From DATHZQ01 sp963823505 (GTDB lineage: Bacteria > Actinomycetota > Acidimicrobiia > Spongiisociales > UBA5794): DNA of 64,000 nt. Location of the stretch: contig CAWGLY010000005.1 of the NCBI GenBank assembly GCA_963823505.1, positions 620,001 through 684,000 of the forward strand, read 5' to 3'. Of the stretch, positions 7,804 to 15,397 are shown one piece after another (positions within the stretch are counted from its first letter, which is position 1; every line of letters starts with the position of its first letter). A model generated the notes under the pieces. The model was not told where the DNA came from. It was given only the letters and a program-made list of their open reading frames with translations, and searched no databases. A program made the position numbers and the translations under genes.

Positions 7804-7838
7804 CGTTCAGGATCCTGCACCGATCCTCGTCACACCCC
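7804..7838 (-). repeat. Right terminal inverted repeat of the Tn3-family element
   Basis: On the minus strand it begins GGGGTGTGACGAGGA at 7838 and matches the left repeat at 31 of 35 positions. It enters the MFS reading frame directly after the codons for ASADASG, supplying the last codons and the early stop of that gene. Confidence 0.7.
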
Positions 7839-8586
7839 AGCCAGAGGCGTCGGCCGAGGCCACGAGATACGCCGCAGTCCACGTCCACATCGCGTACAGC
7901 TCCCACATGTGCCCGAGGTATCCATATGTGGAGAGGCGGACTCCTCGGTTCTGGATGACGGCACCGACCTGTCCCCACGAAAACCGGGGCCGCGGCACCT
8001 CGTGCGGTCCGTCCGTCACGGTAAACCACATGATGAGCCCGCCTGCCAGCGCCAGCACCGTGGCCCCAAGGATCACACCCCGCCAGTCGAAGCCAAGACC
8101 ACGAATGAGGTGCGGGCCGGCGCTGCCAACGGTCAGCGCCCCGACCAGCACACCGAGGGCCATGCCTCTCCCCCGATCGAACCAACCGGCCATCACCTTG
8201 AGCCCGCTCGGGTAGACCCCGGCGAGCGCAACACCGGTGAGAAAGCGAAAGGCAATCGCCACAGTGACGTCTGCGGCAACCAGCGTGACCAGAGCGGCGT
8301 TGGCAACAGCACCCGCCACCGTCGCCAGGAGGAAGAGCCTGCGCGCCGACACGATGTCGGCCAGGCTGAAGACGGCAGAGCCGAGCGCACCGACCACAAA
8401 CCCAATCTGCACGGCAAGTGTGAGACCCGCGGCTTCACCGGACGTCAGGCTCCACGCCTCTTCGAGCTGTGGCGCAACGGCCGACGCCGAGAACCAAAGG
8501 GTGAGCACCAGAAGCTGGCTACCGGCGATTGCGGCCAGTGCCACGCGCTGCCCGGGGACGATGTCAAGCGTGTGATCAGATCTCAC
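7807..8586 (-). pseudogene. MFS transporter, C-terminal half lost to transposon insertion
   Basis: Major facilitator permease, 259 codons instead of the usual 400 or so. The GTG start at 8586 overlaps the ccdA stop region, so it was translationally coupled to the thiol-redox pair. About seven membrane segments remain (for example SQLLVLTLWFSASAVAPQ and GRGMALGVLVGALTVG), with the typical loop between segments 2 and 3. The genuine part ends at 7839, where the Tn3-type terminal repeat starts; the following codons and stop belong to the transposon. The missing half is not found on the left flank. Substrate is unknown and the product is probably non-functional. Confidence 0.75.
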
Positions 8587-9460
8587 CGGCGCCAACCGGA
8601 GTCTTCTCGCTGTCCCCGGGAACCTCATCGGTGCGTCCGCTCCACGACAAGGCGGCCGCAACGGCGAGGAAGCCAATGAGCCCGACGGCAACGCCCAGCG
8701 TGTGGTCGGCGACGAAGTTCAGGGCCGTCTGCGAAAGCTGTTCGACAAACCGGAACGCGGGCGAGCCGCCGAGCGCGGCGGCGCCGGATCGGATCTCGGT
8801 GGTCCAGAACCAGATGATGAAGAGACCGGCGGCGACGAGGATGCCGCCGCTGAGCCGGTTCACGTACATCGCCGCGCTGCGCAGCCGGCGCACCAGCGAG
8901 TGTTTGCCCAACGCAAGCACTACCGTCACGCCCATCAGCACCACCGACATGCCGACACCGTACACGAGGAAGATCAGCAGACCCTCCGGAACGCTGCGGG
9001 ACGCCAGCTGGGTGGCAACCACGGACAGGAAGACCGGCAGTGTGCAGGACAGCGACGCCACTGCATAGGAAACACCGAAAGCAAACACGCTCCGGTAGCT
9101 GCGGCCCCTACGCGCGCGCTTCGCTTTGGGAAGGTCGACGGTCAGCTCGTAGCCCGAAAGCATGGCAATGCCGAGGGCAAGAACGGCGACCCCGACGATC
9201 ACTGCCAGCCAGGGAATCCACGAGGTGAGGGTCCGAAACCCGGCGGTGATCGCCAATCCGGCGATCCCAAAGACCAGGATGAATCCAACTGAGACGACGG
9301 CGCTCACGGCGAACGCAGACCTCACGGCATCGGGCCGCGACTTGTCCCGATCCGACATGCCCATGAAGTACGACAGGTACGCTGGCAGCATCGCAAATCC
9401 GCAGGGATTGACGGTTGCGACCATCCCCGCCGCAAAGGCGAGAGCGAGGGCCGCAGTCAT
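8576..9460 (-). CDS. ccdA: CcdA/DsbD-like thiol-disulfide transmembrane carrier
   Basis: Membrane protein that passes reducing equivalents from cytoplasmic thioredoxin to extracytoplasmic thiol proteins. The ATG at 9460 overlaps the preceding tlpA stop as ATGA. The hallmark TVNPCGFAMLPAYL lies in the first membrane segment and the partner cysteine in ASLSCTLPVF in the middle of the protein; at least seven membrane segments are evident. The extra C-terminal segments (after residue 200) are longer than in minimal CcdA. With the lipid-anchored thioredoxin-like protein encoded just upstream it forms a complete reductant pathway, used in this family for cytochrome c maturation or general disulfide reduction. 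Confidence 0.88.
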   Translation of the reverse strand: MTAALALAFAAGMVATVNPCGFAMLPAYLSYFMGMSDRDKSRPDAVRSAFAVSAVVSVGFILVFGIAGLAITAGFRTLTSWIPWLAVIVGVAVLALGIAMLSGYELTVDLPKAKRARRGRSYRSVFAFGVSYAVASLSCTLPVFLSVVATQLASRSVPEGLLIFLVYGVGMSVVLMGVTVVLALGKHSLVRRLRSAAMYVNRLSGGILVAAGLFIIWFWTTEIRSGAAALGGSPAFRFVEQLSQTALNFVADHTLGVAVGLIGFLAVAAALSWSGRTDEVPGDSEKTPVGAGEI

Positions 9461-10023
9461 ACGCCGAACAGCTCGGTGATCCTGTCCCGAAGCTGGGATT
9501 CCGACAACGGCCCATTGTGCGTTTCTACGATGTCCCCAGATACCGAAACGAAGATCGTGAACGGCATGCCAAGCCCTCCAAGCTCGGTGTAGAGCGCACC
9601 GGTGGGATCCTCGGCGCTGATCCACTGCACGCCTGTCTCATCCAGGAGTGCCAGAGCCGCGCTCCGCCGATCCTGGATGTTCATCCCGAGGAACACAACC
9701 TTGGCCCCGACCTCTTCCTGGACCGGACGGAACGCTGCCGACATCTCGGCGACACACGACGGACACCACGATGCCCAGAAGTTCACGACCAGAGGCGAAC
9801 CGGCGTATGAGGCCAATGTGGCGGTCTGCCCGTCGAACAACGTGAACTCCGTGTCGGGCACAGGGTTCTCAACCGAGACCGCGGTCGGAGCAACCGAGGT
9901 GACGCTGCCATCGTCGTCGACGTTTGCTGAGGCGCCGTCATCCTCGTTTGCTCCAGAGCACGCAGCTGCGAGGAGGGCGACGCCGGCTGCGAGCAAAACC
10001 ATGCGGGTCGTGAACTGATGCAT
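9457..10023 (-). CDS. TlpA/ResA-like lipid-anchored thioredoxin
   Basis: Extracytoplasmic thiol-disulfide oxidoreductase, 188 residues. The ATG at 10023 is chosen because it gives a proper lipoprotein signal ending LLAAACSG (Cys22); the frame is open further upstream, but that part would put charged residues ahead of the signal. The thioredoxin fold carries the active site WASWCPSC, the strand VFLGMNIQD and the cis-proline motif GMPFTIFV. It is followed by ccdA with an ATGA overlap, so the pair is coupled and CcdA is the likely reductant source. Confidence 0.9.
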   Translation of the reverse strand: MHQFTTRMVLLAAGVALLAAACSGANEDDGASANVDDDGSVTSVAPTAVSVENPVPDTEFTLFDGQTATLASYAGSPLVVNFWASWCPSCVAEMSAAFRPVQEEVGAKVVFLGMNIQDRRSAALALLDETGVQWISAEDPTGALYTELGGLGMPFTIFVSVSGDIVETHNGPLSESQLRDRITELFGV

Positions 10024-10073
10024 GCCCGTTCCAACCGACCCGCGTCGGCGATGGTTGCGGGAGTGTCCCTGCG

Positions 10074-10823
10074 ATGACAGTTGAGTGGGACTTTCGCCTG
10101 CCGCGACTCCCGACAACTACGCTGCGCGACGTGATCGATCCACCGTCCGTGCCCTTTGTTCCCATGGAACAGCCGGCGGGTGCCGAGCTGCTCGAGCGCG
10201 CCCGCCGGATCCACGACGAGATGGAACGCCGCCGCAGCATCCGCGACTTCTCCGATCGGCCGGTGCCCAGGGAAGTGATGGAACTGGTGATACGCACTGC
10301 GTCGACGGCGCCGTCTGGCGCCCACATGCAGCCGTGGACCTTCGTCCTGGTCGGCGATCCAGAGGTCAAACGACGCATCCGCATCGCCGCCGAAGAGGAG
10401 GAATACGAGAACTATGAAGGCGGGCGCATTCCCCCGGAGTGGCGGCAGGCATTGGCACCGCTCGGCACCGATTGGCGCAAGCCGTTCCTTGAAGTTGCGC
10501 CGTGGCTGGTCGTGGTGTTCGAACAACGATATGGCCTCACGCCCGACGGGGCGCGCCGGCATCACTACTACGTCAAGGAGAGCGTCGGGATCGCCTGTGG
10601 CCTGTTCATCTCGACTCTGCACCGCCTCGGCCTCGTCACGTTGACGCATACGCCGAGCCCGATGGCGTTCCTCACGCAGCTCTTGGGACGACCGCAAAAC
10701 GAGCGTCCGTTCATCCTGTTCCCCGTCGGCTACCCAGCCGACGGCGTTGTTGTCCCGGACCTGAAACGCAAGGACTTGAATCAGGTGATGATCGAGATCA
10801 CCGCGGCAGACCTCGACGACTGA
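10074..10823 (+). CDS. Nitroreductase-family flavoprotein, iodotyrosine-deiodinase-like
   Basis: FMN-dependent oxidoreductase of 249 residues. The FMN-binding signature ERRRSIRDFSDRPVP is followed by TASTAPSGAHMQPW and, in the C-terminal half, the conserved VKESVGIACGLFISTLHRLGL and ERPFILFPVGYPAD. The combination and length match the subgroup related to iodotyrosine deiodinase rather than oxygen-insensitive NfsB. The physiological substrate cannot be read from sequence. It is transcribed divergently from tlpA with about 50 bases between them. A GTG at 10131 is an alternative start. Confidence 0.85.
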   Translation: MTVEWDFRLPRLPTTTLRDVIDPPSVPFVPMEQPAGAELLERARRIHDEMERRRSIRDFSDRPVPREVMELVIRTASTAPSGAHMQPWTFVLVGDPEVKRRIRIAAEEEEYENYEGGRIPPEWRQALAPLGTDWRKPFLEVAPWLVVVFEQRYGLTPDGARRHHYYVKESVGIACGLFISTLHRLGLVTLTHTPSPMAFLTQLLGRPQNERPFILFPVGYPADGVVVPDLKRKDLNQVMIEITAADLDD

Positions 10824-10846
10824 GCCCCCGGGTCCGAACTGCCACC

Positions 10847-11566
10847 TCAGGCGATGCGAATCCGGATGCGGCGGAACCCTTTGCCCTTCGATTCCACCTT
10901 GGCGATCGTGACGGTGCCGACCTCTTGGGTAGAACCGACATGGGTGCCGCCGTCGGCCTGTCGATCGAGTCCGACGATGTCGATCACTCGAACCTCCCGC
11001 AGCGAGGGTGGCAGCAGGCTCACCTTGGTCCGGATGAGGCTGGGATCCCGGTCGGCTTCTTCGCGTGGCAGGAACGAGACCGCGACGGGGAGGTGCCGGG
11101 CGATCTGAGCGTTCAGCTCCTGTTCCAGCGGCACCTTGTCCTCGGGATCCCATTGCGGAAGCTCGAAGTCGAGACGCCCTTCCCCGGGGTTCATGTTGCC
11201 CCCGGTCACGGGACTCTGGTACCTCGCCCACACGACCCCGCACAGAGCATGCATCGCGGTATGGGTCTGCATGAGCCGGTACCGCCGCTCCCAGTCGAGC
11301 TCCCCACGGACCGACGTCCCTACGGCGGGGAGCGTTCCTTCGATCCAATGCCACACCCCATCCCGATCTGCAGTGACGCCGGCGACCTCCAGGCGATCGT
11401 CCTCGATCCAGAGCGCCCCGCCGTCCGGCGGCTGCCCTCCCCCACCTGGATAGAAGACGGTGCGGTCGAGCAGGACGCGCCCGTCGTCGGCATTGGAAGC
11501 TACGACGGTCGCATCCATCTCACGAGCGTAGGCGTCGGTGGAGTAGATCTTCTCGGTCACGGTCAC
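10847..11566 (-). CDS. alaX: Alanyl-tRNA editing protein AlaX
   Basis: Free-standing editing domain that removes serine or glycine mischarged on tRNA-Ala. The 239 residues contain the N-terminal beta-barrel of the AlaX-M class (FYPGGGGQPPD) and the zinc site: QTHTAMHAL supplies two histidines and ADGGTHVGS the third. The position that is usually the zinc-binding cysteine reads DRQADGGTH, so glutamine takes its place; this variation occurs in some AlaX proteins. The start is GTG, and the frame ends convergently with the nitroreductase gene. Confidence 0.9.
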   Translation of the reverse strand: MTVTEKIYSTDAYAREMDATVVASNADDGRVLLDRTVFYPGGGGQPPDGGALWIEDDRLEVAGVTADRDGVWHWIEGTLPAVGTSVRGELDWERRYRLMQTHTAMHALCGVVWARYQSPVTGGNMNPGEGRLDFELPQWDPEDKVPLEQELNAQIARHLPVAVSFLPREEADRDPSLIRTKVSLLPPSLREVRVIDIVGLDRQADGGTHVGSTQEVGTVTIAKVESKGKGFRRIRIRIA

Positions 11567-11616
11567 CTCGTGTCGTTCCGCCTCTCAGGATAGGTTGACC
11601 GCGGGTTGCGCGGTCC

Positions 11617-12393
11617 TCACCGCTGCGCAGGCGTCTCTCGGGAGCTGTCTCGCCGCGCCGTTCGGCGCATCAAGAACGGATATGCCACCACGACGATGGC
11701 GGCGAAGGCAAACCACTGGAACGCGTAGCTCAGATGGGGTGTGCCGGTGCCCGGCTGGGGCGGGTCGACCACGAGTGGAAAGTCGACCTGGCCCGGGTCT
11801 TGTGACGCCAGCTGAATCCACACCGACCGGAGCGGGACATCGATCTGTCGCTGGAGGCGATCGATATCGACCCTCGATATCCGGTCGAGGGTTCCCTCGG
11901 GCGGATCTACCGGGCCGAGACCGCCCCGCACCTGCGTCTGGCGAACGAAGCCGGTGACCATCGCCACGGCAGAAGTGGGCTCGGCGCCCACGACCGGAGG
12001 GCCTTCGACGCTGATCGGCACCCAACCCCGATTCACCATCACTGCGGTGCCATCATCGAGGAGAAGCGGCGTCAGGACCTCATGACCGGAGCGGCCATTG
12101 AGGGAACGGGCCTGCAAGATCACTTCGTCCTCCGTCAGGTACGTCCCGGTCACCCGTGCCGGCCGGTACTCGAGCCAGTTGAGATCGGCATTCTCGGCCA
12201 GGAGATCGTCGAGCCCCACGACATCCGCCTCGAGCCGTGCGCCGAGAGCCTCGTCCAGCGCCCGGCGGTCGTCGTGCCTGCTCAGCTGCCAGTTGCCGAG
12301 TAGCGCAAAGCCGACCACGGCGATGAGCGCAACCACATGTCCCGCCAGCCACACGGGTCGGCGAGCGAAGCTGTAGTCGTAGGAGGGCGCCAT
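11617..12393 (-). CDS. SURF1 cytochrome oxidase assembly protein
   Basis: Inner-membrane factor that supports heme a insertion into aa3-type oxidase. The ATG at 12393 gives 258 residues with the SURF1 plan: a membrane helix near residues 17-36 ending FALLGNWQLSRHDDR, a periplasmic domain with the conserved NRGWVPI and YRPARVTGTY, and a C-terminal helix (SYAFQWFAFAAIVVVAYPFL). The open frame extends upstream but without family similarity. Presence of SURF1 implies aerobic respiration with a heme-copper oxidase encoded elsewhere. Confidence 0.92.
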   Translation of the reverse strand: MAPSYDYSFARRPVWLAGHVVALIAVVGFALLGNWQLSRHDDRRALDEALGARLEADVVGLDDLLAENADLNWLEYRPARVTGTYLTEDEVILQARSLNGRSGHEVLTPLLLDDGTAVMVNRGWVPISVEGPPVVGAEPTSAVAMVTGFVRQTQVRGGLGPVDPPEGTLDRISRVDIDRLQRQIDVPLRSVWIQLASQDPGQVDFPLVVDPPQPGTGTPHLSYAFQWFAFAAIVVVAYPFLMRRTARRDSSRETPAQR

Positions 12394-12460
12394 AGAAGAG
12401 ATCGTATCGGTGCCGCGGGGTTGTCGAGATTCCGCGCATGCGCCGCGACGGCTGTGGGGC

Positions 12461-12991
12461 TCAGCGCTGCCGATCGTCACGTAGCCGGGCGTACGTGAGG
12501 CGATCGCCGACCCGTCCCCGCTTGAGGATCGCTTGCCGGTGCCGACCTTCGAGCTGGTAGCCGGCCTTCTCGAGGACTCGAGCAGACGCATCGTTCCAGG
12601 AGAAGACGCCTGCCTGGATCCGGCGAAGATCGAATACTGCGAAGGCGTAGTCGGTGAGCGCAGTCACCGCAGCGGTCGCCAGTCCGCAACCCCAATAGCA
12701 ATGCCCGAGCCAATAGCCGATCTCAGCGGCTCCGGTTTCCTCCCCGTCGAAGGTCTCGAATCCTGCGCCACCTGCCACGACCCCGTCGACCATGAGGGCG
12801 AAGTTCCGCGACGGGTGTTCGTCCCTGCACTTGGCGATCCATGATTCCGCGTCGGCTTGCGTGTAGGGGGACGGAAACCTGTCGGTCATTGCGGCGGAAA
12901 CGCGTTCATCGTTGGACTGGGCGACCAAGCCGGCCAGATGCGCGAGGTCCCAGGGTTCGAGCAAGCACAGCCCTGCGTCGATCACACCCAT
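12461..12991 (-). CDS. GNAT acetyltransferase, RimJ/RimL-like
   Basis: Acetyl-CoA dependent N-acetyltransferase of 176 residues. The N-terminal LEPWDLAHLAGLVAQSND and the central EIGYWLGHCYWGCGLATAAV (acetyl-CoA pyrophosphate loop) followed by RIQAGVFSWNDASARVLEKA are typical of RimJ/RimL-type enzymes that modify protein or antibiotic N-termini. The start overlaps the stop of the preceding DUF2087 gene by one base, so the two are coupled. The target cannot be told from sequence. Confidence 0.88.
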   Translation of the reverse strand: MGVIDAGLCLLEPWDLAHLAGLVAQSNDERVSAAMTDRFPSPYTQADAESWIAKCRDEHPSRNFALMVDGVVAGGAGFETFDGEETGAAEIGYWLGHCYWGCGLATAAVTALTDYAFAVFDLRRIQAGVFSWNDASARVLEKAGYQLEGRHRQAILKRGRVGDRLTYARLRDDRQR

Positions 12992-13551
12992 CAGTCGACA
13001 GCGGCATCGCTGTCGGCCGGTTCGTAGCGACCTCCCGTCCGCCAGTAGACCCCGTCGGCACGGGTCAGCAATCCCTCGTCAACGAGGTATCGCCGCAGCG
13101 CCGCGTAGTCGGCGTGGAACATCTGCAGGGTGAAGTTCACCTCGGCCTCTTGGTAGCGAAGACCGGGTTCGAACTCCTGGGCGAGGCGCTCGAGGATCAC
13201 CCTGCGCTTGCCCTGCGAAGTGGGGATGGCGGTGAGGCGATCGCCCGAGAAGAAGCGCCGCAGCACCTCCGCCTCGCCGTCACTCCATCCGTCGCCGATG
13301 ACCTCCGACGAGGCTGCGGGTGCTTGAGGAAGCGCCATGGCGAGCGAACGTAGGAGTTCCTGGTTCAGTGAATCATCGGCGCCGACGAGTCCGGCAGCGC
13401 GGAGCTTGCCGAGCGCCACCAGCACGACCCGTTCAGACACATGGTGGGCCGCGGCGACCGCCGCGACATCCAACGACCCCTCCGCGGCGCGTCCGAGCAG
13501 CGTCAGGCGGAGAGGATCGAGCGCGATCCGTAAGTACTCTCGAACCTCCAT
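12991..13551 (-). CDS. DUF2087 protein with N-terminal winged helix
   Basis: A 186-residue protein with two parts. Residues 1-70 form an ArsR-like winged helix (DPLRLTLLGRAAEGSLDVAAV, then VSERVVLVALGKLRAAGLV). The C-terminal half is DUF2087: EAEVLRRFFSGDRLTAIP, KRRVILERLAQEFEPG, YQEAEVNFTLQMFHADYAALRRYLVDEG and a final GVYWR. Such proteins are considered transcription regulators, but the ligand is unknown. It is coupled to the acetyltransferase gene. Confidence 0.85.
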   Translation of the reverse strand: MEVREYLRIALDPLRLTLLGRAAEGSLDVAAVAAAHHVSERVVLVALGKLRAAGLVGADDSLNQELLRSLAMALPQAPAASSEVIGDGWSDGEAEVLRRFFSGDRLTAIPTSQGKRRVILERLAQEFEPGLRYQEAEVNFTLQMFHADYAALRRYLVDEGLLTRADGVYWRTGGRYEPADSDAAVD

Positions 13552-13603
13552 GAAGCGATTCTACAGATGGTGACCCCTCGTCTCCTGGTTAGGCTGGAGT
13601 TCT

Positions 13604-14212
13604 ATGCGTGTCCTGCTCGTACGCCACGGTGTCACCGCCGAAACCGGCAAGGTGCTGACGGGACGACTTCCGGGCGTTGCGCTGTCGGATCGGGGCCGCA
13701 TCGATGCGCGCATCGCCGCAGACCGCCTTGCGGCTCGCGACCTGGCCGCGGTGTACTCGTCACCCATCCGGAGGTGCCGGGAAACGGCGCGCATCGTCGC
13801 CGATCCCCACGGCCTCACCCCACTGACCGACCGACGGTTCATCGAGGCGGACTACGGGACCTGGTCAGGGCGATCACTGAAGGATCTCTACCGGCTGAAA
13901 TCCTGGAGCCGGCTCATGATCTCGGCGTCTCGCTTTCGCTTTCCCGATGGCGAGACGCTCGCCGAAGTCCAAGCCCGTGCAGTGGCGGGTCTCGAGGAGC
14001 TGGCGCAAGTCCACGGCAGCGATGAGATTGCCGTCGTCAGCCACGCCGATGTCATCCGCACCCTGCTGTGCCACTACCTCGGCTCGCCGCTGGACCTCAT
14101 CCACCGCATTTCCGTCGGCCCCACGAGCCTGTCCATCGTCGAGCTGGATGCGACCGGAGTGGTTCGAGTCCCGACGGTGAACCACACCTTCGAGTCGACG
14201 GAGCCGGCGTGA
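13604..14212 (+). CDS. MSMEG_4193-type histidine phosphatase (putative phosphomutase)
   Basis: Histidine phosphatase superfamily protein of 202 residues. The catalytic LVRHGVTAE is at residues 5-13, SSPIRRCRETA provides the second phosphate-binding arginine and VVSHADVIRTLL the second histidine. In actinobacteria this gene stands in front of DUF3090 and SCO1664-family genes, exactly as here. The next gene starts four bases before its stop (GTGA overlap). The substrate is not established for the family. Confidence 0.9.
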   Translation: MRVLLVRHGVTAETGKVLTGRLPGVALSDRGRIDARIAADRLAARDLAAVYSSPIRRCRETARIVADPHGLTPLTDRRFIEADYGTWSGRSLKDLYRLKSWSRLMISASRFRFPDGETLAEVQARAVAGLEELAQVHGSDEIAVVSHADVIRTLLCHYLGSPLDLIHRISVGPTSLSIVELDATGVVRVPTVNHTFESTEPA

Positions 14213-14693
14213 ACGGGCAGCTGCCCGCCGACAGCTTCGTTGTCGGGTTCGTCGGGTTGCCGGGCGACCGTGCGTTCTACTTCCAGATCGAGACAGAGGG
14301 TCAGGTCTCCTGGTACCCGCTGGAGAAGCTCCAGGTGGCGGGGTTCGCAGCCGAAGCGGCCCGACTGCTGGCGGCAAACGGCCTGTCCGACGTGGGTCGC
14401 CACCTCGAGGTAGGCGCGCTCCTCAACCCCGAAACAGTGGAGTTTCGCATCGGGGCCATGCAGATCGCGTACTCGGAAGCCGAGGGGCTGATGCTGCTGA
14501 CATTGCGCGGTCCGGACGACGGGTCCCAGGTGACCTACTCCCTCACACCGGTCCAACTCGACGCCGCGGTCCGCATCGCATCGGAAGCTGTCGCGGGGGA
14601 CGGCCCCTCTGCCCGCGCTGCGGGCTCGCCATCGACCCCGGCGGACACGCGTGCCCGACGACCAACGGGGACCTGCGCAACCACCGACCTTGA
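14209..14693 (+). pseudogene. DUF3090 protein with apparent frameshift near the C-terminus
   Basis: Starts GTG at 14209 and follows the DUF3090 pattern (FVVGFVGLPGDRAFYFQIE, YPLEKLQV, EEFRIG-like VEFRIGAMQIAY). After GCGGGGGA at 14593-14600 the true C-terminus continues in another frame as RPLCPRCGLAIDPGGHACP, then TTNGDLRNHRP and a TGA at 14691. This is the family's zinc-ribbon-like end, so one base appears to be missing in the G run. If not corrected, the frame runs on to 14787 with unrelated residues. Either an assembly indel or a real mutation; the neighbouring gene has the same kind of defect. Confidence 0.8.
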
Positions 14694-14698
14694 CGCAC

Positions 14699-15383
14699 AT
14701 GGACGGATGGCAACCCCACGTGGTCACCATCGAGGGACGTTTTGTGTCGGCCTCGAATGCCACGCTGCTCGGGACAACTCGAGATGACGAGCGGGTCGTC
14801 TACAAGCCCGTCGCAGGCGAGCGACCGCTGTGGGATTTTGAGCTCGAAACACTGGCGGCCCGGGAAGTCCTGGCCTACGAGCTGTCCGAAATCCTGGGTT
14901 TCGGAGTCGTGCCGGAGACTGCGCTTGGCGATGGGATCTACGGACCCGGCTCCGTCCAACGGTTCGTCGACCATGACCCGAGTTTTGACGCCCTCGATCT
15001 CGTCCGTCGCCAGGACGAGCGCCTGTGGCCGATTGCGATTCTGGATGTGATCGCCAACAACGCCGACCGGAAGCTGGGACATATCCTCCTGGCGGCGGAC
15101 GGTCAGCTCAAGGCCATCGACCACGGGCTGACGTTTCACGCCGACGACAAGCTCCGATCCGTGTTGTGGGTGTTTGCCGGGCAGAGGATCCCGACGCATC
15201 TGGTGTCGAACCTCGGTGAGGCCCAGTCGACGGTCGAAGGGTCGTGGGGGACCCGGATCGCGCAGCTGCTCGGAGCTCCTGCGCAGGCCGCACTAGCGGG
15301 CTCGGCTCAGCTCCTTGATGAAGACCGGCGTCCATCCCGATCCGCCAACGGATCGACCGGCGATCCCTTGGCCGGCCTACTGA
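14699..15383 (+). pseudogene. SCO1664-family kinase-like protein with apparent frameshift
   Basis: Starts at the ATG at 14699, six bases after the DUF3090 stop. It shows the family's lipid-kinase-like features: VYKPVAGERPLWDF, the catalytic-type loop LDVIANNADRKLGHIL and AIDHGLTFH. Near 15298-15300 the frame must shift by one base (an extra G) to continue as RLSSLMKTGVHPDPPT and the canonical end DRPAIPWPAY before a TGA at 15381. Without the shift the frame runs far into antisense of ggt. Function of the family is unknown; it always accompanies DUF3090 and the phosphatase in actinobacteria. Confidence 0.8.
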
Positions 15384-15397
15384 CGCGAATGCCTCGC

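Larger units (their letters stand above)
1207..7838. mobile_element. Decayed Tn3-family transposon carrying protease and lipoprotein cargo
   Basis: The element is defined by inverted repeats at 1207-1241 and 7804-7838 that face inward and start GGGG, as Tn3-family ends do. Inside lie a serine resolvase (tnpR), the first 45 codons of a Tn3 transposase overlapping the resolvase stop, and palindromes upstream of tnpR that fit a res site. Cargo on the right arm is a lipoprotein and a secreted S1 protease. The left arm is broken up by an ISL3 element, an IS21 relic and an IS3 element, and most of tnpA is gone. The right end sits inside an MFS gene. I see no 5-bp target duplication (ATGGT on the left, AGCCA on the right), so one flank has probably been rearranged. 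Confidence 0.65.

Noticed and set aside
7682..8185. Second frame at the end of the MFS gene, considered as a frameshifted continuation
   Set aside because: Its translation shows no membrane segments after 7839; the break coincides with the transposon terminal repeat, so insertion explains the truncation better.
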